A DNA stretch of 42,578 nucleotides from an uncultured Collinsella sp. (lineage in GTDB: Bacteria; Actinomycetota; Coriobacteriia; Coriobacteriales; Coriobacteriaceae): contig CATYZI010000018.1 in the NCBI GenBank assembly GCA_958415625.1, positions 1 through 42,578 of the forward strand, written 5' to 3'. Positions 32,486 to 40,177 of the stretch are shown one piece after another (position 1 is the stretch's first letter; each line of letters starts with the position of its first letter). The notes under the pieces are model-generated. The model searched no databases and was not told where the DNA came from. It saw only the letters and a program-made list of their open reading frames with translations. The position numbers and the translations under genes were made by a program.

Positions 32486-34339
32486 TTACATCTGCTCGGG
32501 CGCGGAAACGCCAACGAGGGTGAGCACCAGGGCGAGCGTCACGCGGACGGCATCGCAAGCGGCCAGACGGGCACGCGAAAGCTCGGGGTCGACGGGACGG
32601 CCCTCGCTCGGCAGCACCTGGCAGGCAGCGTAGAAGCTGTGGAAGTCACCGGCGAGTTCCTCGGCAAAGTGGGTCAGACGGAACGGGGCGCGATCGCGAG
32701 CACAGCTGGCGATCAGGTCGGTGAGCTCGTTGAGCTTGCGCGAAAGGGCGAGCTCGGTCGGGTCGGTCAGCAGCGAGTAATCGACGTTCTCACCGATGGC
32801 CTTGGCGGCAACGGCCTTCATGCCCATCTCGTCGGCCTGCTCGGCGGTAACGTCGGCGGCACGGCGCAGGATGGAGCACACGCGGGCGTGAGCATACTGC
32901 ACGTAATAGACCGGGTTGGAGTTGTCGCGCTTCTTAACGGCCTCGATGTCGAAGTCGACCATCTGGTTGGAGCTCTTGGAGATGAGCGTGTAGCGAGCGG
33001 CATCGGAGCCAACCTCGTCGACGAGCTCCTGAAGGGTCACCATGGTGCCCTTGCGCTTGGACATACGGACGGGCTTGCCGTTACGCAGCAGGTTGACGAG
33101 CTGGCCCAGTAGAACCTCGAACTTGCCGGGGTAACCCAGAGCGTCGCAGACGCAGCGGACGCGCTCGATGTAACCGTGGTGGTCGGCGCCCCAGATGTCG
33201 ATGACGTGGTCGACGCGCTGGAACTTATCCCAGTGATAGGCGACGTCGGAGGCGAAGTAGGTGTACTCGCCGTCGGACTTGATCAGGACGCGGTCCTTGT
33301 CGTCGCCCAGATCGGTGGAGCGGAACCACAGGGCGCCGTCCTTGGTGTAGAGGTAGCCCATCTTGTCGAGCTTCTCAAAAGCGCGGTCGACGGCGGAGGT
33401 GCCGGCGGTCTCGCCCTCGGTGTCCTTCACATACAGCGAGCGCTCGGAGTACCAACGATCGAAGTCGCAGTTGACGGCGTGGCAGAGGTCGCGCATGTTA
33501 TCGACCATCTTTACATAGCCGCGCTCGCGGAAGCTCTCCATGCGCTCCTGAGGATCGGCGTTGACCCACTTATCGCCGTCGGTGCGCCAGAACTCGGCGG
33601 CCTCGTCGATGATGTAGTCGCCGCCGTAGGAGTCCTTGCCCAGAGTCTCGGCAAAGTTGTCCTGATACGGATGGGTCTCGGGATGCTCGTCGTTCTCGTC
33701 GGCAACAAAGGCGTCACGGTCGGCGATCAGCAGCTTGTGAGCCTCGTCGATATCAACGCCCTGCTTGGCGATGATGTCGGCAAGCTGCATATAGCGCGTG
33801 CTGATGGAGTTGCCGAAGGTGTTCATCTGAGAGCCGTGGTCATTGATGTAGAACTCACGCTGGATCTCATAGCCGGCGTGGTCCATAACGCGGCAGAGCG
33901 AATCGCCCAGAGCGGCCCAGCGGCCGTGGCCGATGTGCATGGGGCCGACGGGGTTGGCGGAAACGAACTCGACCTGGGTCTTCAGGCCACCACCGACGTT
34001 GGACTTAGCGAAGTCCATGCCCTTCTCGCGAGCCTCGCCAAAGATGGCATTCTTGACGGCAACGGAGAGGTAGAAGTTGATGAAGCCGGGGCCTGCGATC
34101 TCGACCTTCTCGATCGCGGGGTCCTCGGGCATATGGGCAACGATGGCCTCGGCGATCTTGCGCGGGGCGCAGTGGGCCAGCTTGGCGGACTTCAGGGCCA
34201 TGGTAGAGGTCCACTCGCCATGAGAAGTGTCAGCCGGTCGCTCGATAGCGCAATCGTCAAGTTCAAATGCGGAAAGGTCGCCGGCCTCCTGGGCCGCAGC
34301 AAGCGCAGCGCGTACCAGCTCTTCAATCTTCTCGGGCAT
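32486..34339 (-). CDS. argS: Arginyl-tRNA synthetase
   Basis: 617 residues from the ATG at 34339, with a perfect AAGGAGG 4 nt upstream. Class I synthetase: the ArgRS N-terminal additional domain, VEFVSANPVGPMHIGHGRW with the HIGH motif at 135-138, WGADHHGYIERV, and RMSKRKGT near 427 as the variant KMSKS loop. The C-terminal DALR anticodon-binding domain starts near YVQYAHARVCSILRR and ends with TLVGVSAPEQM, a normal ArgRS terminus. It charges tRNA-Arg with arginine in the cytosol. The 340-bp upstream region has several TGCA-centred repeats but no T-box. Confidence 0.97.
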   Translation of the reverse strand: MPEKIEELVRAALAAAQEAGDLSAFELDDCAIERPADTSHGEWTSTMALKSAKLAHCAPRKIAEAIVAHMPEDPAIEKVEIAGPGFINFYLSVAVKNAIFGEAREKGMDFAKSNVGGGLKTQVEFVSANPVGPMHIGHGRWAALGDSLCRVMDHAGYEIQREFYINDHGSQMNTFGNSISTRYMQLADIIAKQGVDIDEAHKLLIADRDAFVADENDEHPETHPYQDNFAETLGKDSYGGDYIIDEAAEFWRTDGDKWVNADPQERMESFRERGYVKMVDNMRDLCHAVNCDFDRWYSERSLYVKDTEGETAGTSAVDRAFEKLDKMGYLYTKDGALWFRSTDLGDDKDRVLIKSDGEYTYFASDVAYHWDKFQRVDHVIDIWGADHHGYIERVRCVCDALGYPGKFEVLLGQLVNLLRNGKPVRMSKRKGTMVTLQELVDEVGSDAARYTLISKSSNQMVDFDIEAVKKRDNSNPVYYVQYAHARVCSILRRAADVTAEQADEMGMKAVAAKAIGENVDYSLLTDPTELALSRKLNELTDLIASCARDRAPFRLTHFAEELAGDFHSFYAACQVLPSEGRPVDPELSRARLAACDAVRVTLALVLTLVGVSAPEQM

Positions 34340-34681
34340 AGATCCTCCTTGTGTTAAAGCCCCCGAGCTCTTGGTCACTCGTAGGGCAAAAGCCAGAGTT
34401 TGTAGCACTCTATCACAAGCGACGGGCACTGTCGCAGGGTAAAGCTAATAGATATTGCATATGCACAAAAATGACTACAGCTTGCATGGAGTCACTCAAA
34501 GATGCCGGTCTGCCTGCAGATTATGCAGGCGTTGAAAATGCATAAAGGTGTGAATGAGCTGCGTCTGTTATCGAATACTCTTACCTATCAGAATTGTGTG
34601 CTTTTCCTGCATAAAGTAAGGGTTTGCGCACGTCAGCGTGTTATTCTAGACATACGTAAATTCGTATAAGTTGGAGGTAGC
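34340..34681. other. Divergent argS/carD promoter region with TGCA-centred repeats
   Basis: 342 bp without a gene. It holds the palindrome TGCATATGCA (34456-34465), a perfect inverted repeat GCCTGCA-5 bp-TGCAGGC (34512-34530), TGCATA at 34539-34544 and CTGCATAAAG (34608-34617). ATACG/CGTAT (34652-34656 and 34663-34667) lies just before the carD ribosome site. These may be regulator sites; ArgR is one candidate, but no consensus for this group is available to me. Confidence 0.45.
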
Positions 34682-35167
34682 ATGTTCTCAATCGGTCAAC
34701 ACGTCATTCATCCGGGTCAGGGAGTCTGCACCGTCGTCGGTTTTAGGGACGACACGCCGCAGCCCATGCTGTTGCTCGAGACCAAGCAGGGACATGCGCA
34801 GACGATCCTCATGTACCCCGTGGCGCAGGCCGATCGTTTGCATGCCGCCATCTCCCAGCAAGATGCCGAGCACCTGCTGAGCCACTATGACGAGCTGGAG
34901 TGCGACACCTTTACCGAGCGTAACAGCTCGCTTGAGGAGACGCACTTTAAGCAGCAGCTCAAGCTGGGCGCGCCCGAGACGGTCCGCGTGGCAAAGACCA
35001 TGATACACCGCATTCGCCAGGCCGAGGAAGCTGATAAAAAGCCCAGCTCTTACTACATGCGCGTACTCAAGGAGGCCAAGCGCCGCTCCATTGAGGAGTT
35101 CGCCGTGGCCCTGGGCGTCACCGAAGAGGACGCCGAAGCCCGCCTAGCCCAAGCCGCCCTCAACTAA
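34682..35167 (+). CDS. CarD-family RNA polymerase-binding regulator
   Basis: 161 residues, the size of CarD/CdnL. The N-terminal Tudor-like RNA-polymerase-interacting domain begins FSIGQHVIHPGQGVCTVVGF, the family hallmark shared with Mfd. The C-terminal helical part (ETVRVAKTMIHRIRQAEE, then SSYYMRVLKEAKRRSIEEFAVAL) matches the DNA-binding helices. In mycobacteria CarD binds the beta subunit and stabilises open promoter complexes, affecting rRNA and growth genes. GGAGG stands 4 nt before the ATG. It is followed by its own terminator and is divergent from argS. Confidence 0.9.
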   Translation: MFSIGQHVIHPGQGVCTVVGFRDDTPQPMLLLETKQGHAQTILMYPVAQADRLHAAISQQDAEHLLSHYDELECDTFTERNSSLEETHFKQQLKLGAPETVRVAKTMIHRIRQAEEADKKPSSYYMRVLKEAKRRSIEEFAVALGVTEEDAEARLAQAALN

Positions 35168-35180
35168 CCCATCCGCGCCA

Positions 35181-35223
35181 AAAACCACCACAAAGGGGAC
35201 AGGCACCTTTGTGGTGGTTTTTT
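35181..35223 (+). terminator. Terminator of carD, member of a repeated family
   Basis: A perfect 16-bp stem (35181-35196 with 35206-35221), 9-nt loop GGACAGGCA and a T-run. An almost identical unit stands after the next gene at 35902-35941. Confidence 0.95.
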
Positions 35224-35284
35224 CGTTCTAGTCGTTCTAGTAGTATTCATTCTTAGCGATACCTACGAGCACAAGGAGCCTCTT

Positions 35285-35884
35285 ATGGCAGAGCCACTTA
35301 CCGCCGGAATCACCCGCGACCGTGCGTTCGAACTGCTCAACGAGCACAACAAGGACCCGTTCCACATCACCCATGGCGAAACGGTCGAGGGCACCATGCG
35401 CTACTTTGCGCGCGAGTTCGACCCCGAGAACGAGGAGTTTTGGGGCATCGTCGGCCTGCTGCACGACCTGGATTGGGAGGAGCATGAGGATGACCCCATG
35501 AACCACACCATCTATGCGGCCGAGATCCTCGAGGGCGAGGGCGCCTCTCCCGAGCTCATTCGCGCCATCCAGACGCACACGTCCGATTTCAACACCTCGC
35601 TGCCCAAGCCCGAACTGCAGATGGAAAAGATACTGTTCGCCTGCGACGAGCTCACCGGCCTGATCGGAGCCGCCGTCGTCATGCGCCCGAGCAAGAGCGT
35701 CATGGACTTTACGACCAAGTCGCTCAAGAAGAAGTTCAAGGACAAGCGCTTTGCCGCCGGCTGCTCGCGTGACGTGATTTCGCAGGGCGCCGAGATGCTG
35801 GGCTGGGAGCTTCCCGAGCTCTTCGACCGTACCATCGCGGCCATGCAATCCTTCGCTCCCGATCGCGACACCTTCCAGGCCTAA
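35285..35884 (+). CDS. HD-domain protein, predicted phosphohydrolase
   Basis: 199 residues. The HD superfamily pattern is H30 in FHITHGE, HD at 60-61 in VGLLHDLDWEEHEDD and a downstream His in NHTIYAAEIL, then a DE in LFACDELTGLIGA. Such stand-alone HD proteins are metal-dependent phosphohydrolases acting on nucleotides or other small phosphates; the substrate is unknown. The C-terminal part (SKSVMDFTTKSLKKKFKDKRFAAGCSR) is typical of this HDIG-like family in Firmicutes and coriobacteria. AAGGAG is 6 nt before the ATG. It sits alone between two near-identical terminators. Confidence 0.88.
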   Translation: MAEPLTAGITRDRAFELLNEHNKDPFHITHGETVEGTMRYFAREFDPENEEFWGIVGLLHDLDWEEHEDDPMNHTIYAAEILEGEGASPELIRAIQTHTSDFNTSLPKPELQMEKILFACDELTGLIGAAVVMRPSKSVMDFTTKSLKKKFKDKRFAAGCSRDVISQGAEMLGWELPELFDRTIAAMQSFAPDRDTFQA

Positions 35885-35901
35885 CCGCCCACGCCACCTA
35901 T

Positions 35902-35941
35902 AACCACCGCAAAGGGGACAGGCGCCTTTGTGGTGGTTTTT
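35902..35941 (+). terminator. Terminator of the HD gene, second copy of the repeated family
   Basis: A 14-bp stem with one G-U pair (35902-35915 with 35925-35938), loop GGACAGGCG and a T-run. It matches the carD terminator almost base for base. Confidence 0.93.
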
Positions 35942-35955
35942 CGTTTGCAACAGGT

Positions 35956-37242
35956 TTAGGGACGGACCTGGCCGGTGCCGCGGAGCTTGTATTTGTAGGT
36001 AGTGAGGGCCTCGGCGGCAAAGGGGCCGCGGGCGTGGAGCTTTTGGGTCGAGATGCCGATCTCGGCGCCCAGGCCAAACTCGCCGCCGTCGGTGAAGCGC
36101 GTGCTGGCGTTGGCATACACAGCCGAGGCATCGACCGCGTCCAGGAAGCGCTCGCAGGCATCCTCGTCCTCGGCAACGATGGCCTCGGAGTGCATGGTGC
36201 CGTAGCGGTTGATGTGCGCGATGGCTTCGTCCTCGTTTGCCACGACCTTCACGCTCATCTCGAGCGCCAGATACTCGCGGCCCCAGTCCTCCTCAGTCGC
36301 GGCAACATAGTCGTCGCCCTCGGCAAGCCCGGCGGCAGCGCATGCGGCGCACGTGGCCTCGTCGCCGTGAATGAGCACGCTATGGTCGTGCAGCACGGCA
36401 ACGACCGCCGGCAAAAACGAATCCGCCACGGCACGGTCGACCAGCAGCGACTCGGCGGCATTGCACACGCCCACGCGCTGCGTCTTAGCGTTGACGATAA
36501 TGTTGAGCGCCTTGTCAAAATCGGCGGATTCATGCACGTAGATGTGGCAGTTGCCTGTGCCCGTCTCGATCACCGGCACAAGCGACTCGCGCACGCAGCG
36601 CTGGATCAGGCCCGCACCGCCACGCGGAATGAGCACATCGACAATACCGCGGAGCTTCATGAGCTCGCCGGTGGCCTCGCGGTCGGTGGACTCGATCATC
36701 GAGATAGCTTCGCGTGGAAAGCCCTGGGCCTCAAGCGCATCGGCCAGCAGTTCGGCAATCATGGCGCACGAGTGATAGGCCAGCGAACCGCCGCGCAGGA
36801 TGCAGGCGTTGCCGGTGCGGATGCAGATGCCCGCGGCATCGGCCGTCACGTTGGGGCGCGCCTCGTAGACCATGGCAACCAGGCCCAGCGGCACACTCAC
36901 GCGCGTAAGGTCCACGCCACTCGCAAGCACACGGTGATCGAGCACGCGGCCCACGGGATCGGGCAGCTCGGCGAGCTTCTCCAGGCCGGCGGCCATGCCC
37001 TCGACGCGCTCGGGCGTCAGCAGCAGACGATCGAGCAATCCGACCGAGGTGCCCGCATCACGCGCAGCGAACATATCGAGCTCGTTGGCGGCGACGATGG
37101 AGTCGATACCGTTGCGCAGTGCTGCGGCCATGGCGCGCACGGCCTCCTGGCGCTGCTCGTCGCTCGCCGTGGCAAGCGAGGCCGACGCTGCCTTAGCGGC
37201 AACGGCAAGATCGTGGACATACGTGGCTATATCGACCGACAT
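35956..37242 (-). CDS. proA: Gamma-glutamyl phosphate reductase
   Basis: 428 residues, normal for ProA. It reduces gamma-glutamyl phosphate to glutamate semialdehyde with NADPH, the second step of proline synthesis. Motifs: VPLGLVAMVYEARPNVTADAA, LIPRGGAGLIQ, ETGTGNCHIYV and the catalytic Cys in RVGVCNAAESLL, with GTMHSEAI and FTDGGEFGLGAEIGIST near the C-terminus. AGGAGAAAGG precedes the ATG at 37242. It is divergent from the iminopeptidase-like gene, while proB lies beyond that gene, so proA and proB are near each other but not in one operon. Confidence 0.97.
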   Translation of the reverse strand: MSVDIATYVHDLAVAAKAASASLATASDEQRQEAVRAMAAALRNGIDSIVAANELDMFAARDAGTSVGLLDRLLLTPERVEGMAAGLEKLAELPDPVGRVLDHRVLASGVDLTRVSVPLGLVAMVYEARPNVTADAAGICIRTGNACILRGGSLAYHSCAMIAELLADALEAQGFPREAISMIESTDREATGELMKLRGIVDVLIPRGGAGLIQRCVRESLVPVIETGTGNCHIYVHESADFDKALNIIVNAKTQRVGVCNAAESLLVDRAVADSFLPAVVAVLHDHSVLIHGDEATCAACAAAGLAEGDDYVAATEEDWGREYLALEMSVKVVANEDEAIAHINRYGTMHSEAIVAEDEDACERFLDAVDASAVYANASTRFTDGGEFGLGAEIGISTQKLHARGPFAAEALTTYKYKLRGTGQVRP

Positions 37243-37354
37243 GGACGGCCCTTTCTCCTAGAAGTTTGCAACCATGGTAGCCGATTTGCGCATGGCCTCG
37301 CCCGCGGCGGTAGAATTGGTCAACCCGAAACACCGCAACGAACGGAAGACTCAC

Positions 37355-38773
37355 ATGGCCCTCATTACTTCGTACCACGTCCCCGGCCTGTATGTCGAGG
37401 ACCACAGCATCGACGTCCCCCTCGACTGGCGCGGCCTGGAGCCAATGCTCCCGGCCGTCGGCAGCACCATGCGCCGCGGCGCTATGCCGGCACCAATCGC
37501 CGGCGCGCCCGAGAGCATCAAGCTCTTCTACCGCGTGGTTTGCGCGCCCGACCGCATCAACGACGATCTGCCGCTGCTTCTGTTTTTGCAGGGCGGCCCC
37601 GGCGGCGAGAGCCCGCGTCCGCTGTCACCCACAAGCGATGGCTGGATCGAGGAGGCCGTCAAGCACTTCCGCGTGGTCCTGCCCGACCAGCGCGGCACCG
37701 GACGCAGTAGCTGCGTGGACGGACGCACGATCGCGGCCTTGGGCGAGCGCGCCGAGGCAGCCGGCGCCGATGCGGCCCGCTCGCAGGCGGACTTCCTCAA
37801 GCGTCACCTCGCCAGCTCTATCGTGCGCGATTTTGAGTACCTGCGCCTGGTAGGCTTTGGCGGCAGGCCCTGGGTCACACTCGGGCAGAGCTACGGCGGC
37901 TTTTTGACGCTGAGCTATCTGTCGCTCTTCCCCGAGGGCGTGGCGGCAAGCTTTACCTGCGGCGGCATCCCCCACGTGCCGGCGAGCGCAAGCGAAGTCT
38001 ACGCGCACACCTTCCCGCGCATGGTCGCCAAAACGCAGCAGTATTACGACCGCTACCCTGCCGACGTCGAGCGCGTGGCAGCCCTGGCCGATGCGCTCGA
38101 GGCTCAGAAGCCCGTGCTGCCCGACGGCTCGCCGATGACGGTCGAGCGCCTACAGCTCATGGGCAGCGACTTTGGCATGAAGCCGAGCTTTGAGCGCATG
38201 CATTGGATTATCGATCACGCTTTTGTTGACGGCGACGGTACGCTGAGCTGCGGCTCCTCAGTATCCGACAGCTTTTTGATGCGCGCCTTCGAGCGCACCA
38301 ACACGCGCACGAATCCGCTGTACTGGACGCTGCAGGAGTTCATATACGCCGACGGTGACACCATGCCCATTGGCTGGACCGCGGCTGAAGAGAAGGCACA
38401 CCGCGCCGAGTTTGACACCCTCGCGCGCCCGCTCATGTTTACCGGCGAGGCCATGTTCCCGTGGATGTTCGAGCAGATGCCCGAGCTCAAGCCCTTCAAG
38501 CCCGCCATGGACCTGCTGATGGAAGACACCAGCTGGGACAAGATCTACGACCCGCAGCGACTGGCGTGCAACGAGGTGCCCCTGCAGGCCGCGGTGTATT
38601 TCGACGACATGTACGTCGATTCGGGCATGCAGCTCGATACGCTCAGCCGCGTGGGTAACTCGCATGCCTGGGTGACCAACGAGTTCGAGCACGACGGTCT
38701 ACACGGTAGCGTGGTGTTCAAGCACCTCTTCAACGAAGCCCTCAACCGAGGAGACCTGCGCCGGATCTTCTAG
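37355..38773 (+). CDS. Alpha/beta hydrolase, proline iminopeptidase-like (S33 family)
   Basis: 472 residues from the ATG at 37355, with GGAAG upstream; an upstream extension of the frame lacks support. The oxyanion-hole segment is LQGGPGGESPRP, followed by LPDQRGTGRSS; the nucleophile elbow is GQSYGG. The acid is probably in VYFDDMYVD and the His in NSHAW or the FEHDGLH segment. The size and C-terminal cap fit prolyl aminopeptidases of family S33, which release N-terminal proline from peptides in the cytosol. Its position between proA and proB supports a link to proline supply. No signal peptide is visible. Confidence 0.85.
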   Translation: MALITSYHVPGLYVEDHSIDVPLDWRGLEPMLPAVGSTMRRGAMPAPIAGAPESIKLFYRVVCAPDRINDDLPLLLFLQGGPGGESPRPLSPTSDGWIEEAVKHFRVVLPDQRGTGRSSCVDGRTIAALGERAEAAGADAARSQADFLKRHLASSIVRDFEYLRLVGFGGRPWVTLGQSYGGFLTLSYLSLFPEGVAASFTCGGIPHVPASASEVYAHTFPRMVAKTQQYYDRYPADVERVAALADALEAQKPVLPDGSPMTVERLQLMGSDFGMKPSFERMHWIIDHAFVDGDGTLSCGSSVSDSFLMRAFERTNTRTNPLYWTLQEFIYADGDTMPIGWTAAEEKAHRAEFDTLARPLMFTGEAMFPWMFEQMPELKPFKPAMDLLMEDTSWDKIYDPQRLACNEVPLQAAVYFDDMYVDSGMQLDTLSRVGNSHAWVTNEFEHDGLHGSVVFKHLFNEALNRGDLRRIF

Positions 38774-38828
38774 CAAAGGAGTGTCCCCACCTGCCGGCAC
38801 AAAAGGAACGTCCCCAAGTGCCGGCAAC
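38774..38828 (+). repeat. Intergenic repeat, copy 1 of the GTGTCCC/GAACGTCCCC family
   Basis: CAAAGGAGTGTCCC, a short spacer, the palindrome TGCCGGCA, AAAAGGAACGTCCCCAA, then TGCCGGCA again. The same blocks occur on the minus strand at 32130-32180 with another 8-mer. It begins immediately after the iminopeptidase stop. Confidence 0.65.
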
Positions 38829-38859
38829 GACAATGCCGCAGGAAGAGGACGGAAAGCGA

Positions 38860-38957
38860 AAACGCCCCTAAGCAAGCAAGGTGACGTGAAAGAGGAGGGC
38901 ATTGACCTTTTGGTCATGCCCGACGATTGAACGTCAGATTGCCGCTTAGGGGCGTTT
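38860..38957. other. 98-nt nested hairpin between convergent genes
   Basis: The outer arms AAACGCCCCTAAGC (38860-38873) and GCTTAGGGGCGTTT (38944-38957) pair perfectly over 14 bp. Inside, GCAA/TTGC (38876-38879, 38939-38942), TGACGT/ACGTCA (38882-38887, 38931-38936) and GGGCAT-T-GACC/GGTC-ATGCCC (38897-38907, 38912-38921) continue the helix with small internal loops and a TTTT tip. There is no U-run on either side. It may be a terminator of both convergent genes, a structured RNA or a MITE. Confidence 0.7.
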
Positions 38958-38971
38958 GCAGCGTCAATTGG

Positions 38972-40099
38972 TTAGGCAAAGACGATCAGATTATCTCGAT
39001 GGATCGCGGGCTTCTCGGCCAGGTCTGCGAGCAGGCGGTTGCTGGCGATCTGGTCCTGGCGGCGACCGGCAGCAAGCTCCAGCACGTCCGAATCGGCCTC
39101 GGCGATACCGCGGGCGACGACCATACCGCTCGGATCGCACACATCGAGCACATCGCCCTCGGCAAACTGGCCATCGACCTCGCGAATACCCACCGCAAGC
39201 AGGGAAGAGCCACGGCTGACCAGCGCCTTCGCAGCACCATCATCGACCGTCACCGAGCCATGTGCCTTGTCGCCCAGCGCGATCCACAGCTTGCGGGGTG
39301 CGATGTCCAGACGCTCCGCCGGCGGATCGAACAGCGTGCCCACGCTCTCGCCGCGGGCGAGACGCACGAGCGCATCGGGCTCCTCGCCCGAGCAAATCAC
39401 GCTCTGAATGCCCGCCGTCATCAGGATGCGGCTCGCGCGGATCTTGGTAATCATGCCGCCCGTGCCCACCGATGTGGAAGAATCGCCCGCCGAGGCAATA
39501 ATCTTGGCATCGATCTTATGCACGACAGGAACAAACTCGGCCGTGGGGTCTTCATGCGGATTGGCAGTATAGAGACCATCGATGTCCGAGAGCGTCACGC
39601 ACAGATCGGCAGAAACCAGGCAGCTCACAAGCGCCGCCAGCGTGTCGTTGTCGCCAAACTTGATCTCATCGACGGTGACGGTATCGTTCTCGTTGACGAC
39701 CGGCACCACACCCAGCTCCACAAGGCGAAGCAGGGCGTCGCGCGCGTGCAGGTAGGACGTGCGGCGCGCCGTGTCGTGACGCGTGAGCAGCACGAGCGAG
39801 GTGAGCAGGTCGCGCGCATGGAACTCCTCGTCGTAGGCCGACGAGATGATGCACTGACCGGCCGAGGCGCAGGCCTGCAGGCTCGGCAGGTCACCGACCG
39901 GCTTGCGGTCGAAGCCCAACACGGGATAGCCACAGGCGATAGCGCCCGAGCTCACCACAACCAGGCGCCAGCCGAGCTTGCGCAGCGCTGCGGCCTGATC
40001 GGCAAGTCCGCCGATAAAGGCGCGGTTGACCTTGCCATCGGCACCCACCACCGTGGACGAACCGATCTTTACCACCATCGTTTTATAAGAAGTCGTCAT
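38972..40099 (-). CDS. proB: Glutamate 5-kinase with PUA domain
   Basis: 375 residues. It phosphorylates glutamate at the gamma carboxyl with ATP, the first step of proline synthesis. The amino-acid-kinase domain shows VVKIGSSTVV, RLVVVSSGAIACG, VVPVVNENDTVTVDEIKFGDND and VGTGGMITKI; a C-terminal PUA domain (from about residue 280, GSVTVDDGAAKALVSRGSSL) is the usual full-length form. The ATG at 40099 lacks a clear ribosome site; a second in-frame ATG (MVVKIGSS) is possible. It is the last gene behind pncB with a 78-bp gap and may be co-transcribed. Feedback inhibition by proline is known for the family. Confidence 0.96.
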   Translation of the reverse strand: MTTSYKTMVVKIGSSTVVGADGKVNRAFIGGLADQAAALRKLGWRLVVVSSGAIACGYPVLGFDRKPVGDLPSLQACASAGQCIISSAYDEEFHARDLLTSLVLLTRHDTARRTSYLHARDALLRLVELGVVPVVNENDTVTVDEIKFGDNDTLAALVSCLVSADLCVTLSDIDGLYTANPHEDPTAEFVPVVHKIDAKIIASAGDSSTSVGTGGMITKIRASRILMTAGIQSVICSGEEPDALVRLARGESVGTLFDPPAERLDIAPRKLWIALGDKAHGSVTVDDGAAKALVSRGSSLLAVGIREVDGQFAEGDVLDVCDPSGMVVARGIAEADSDVLELAAGRRQDQIASNRLLADLAEKPAIHRDNLIVFA

Positions 40100-40177
40100 A
40101 CGTCAAACCAATCAACTGTTCAGCGAACGGCCGAGCCGGCGGCCAGGGAAGCGTGACTCGCCCCTACCGCCAAGGAA

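Noticed and set aside
34340..34681. T-box riboswitch upstream of argS.
   Set aside because: No T-box consensus (AGGGTGG-ACCGCG) or specifier stem-terminator was found in the leader.
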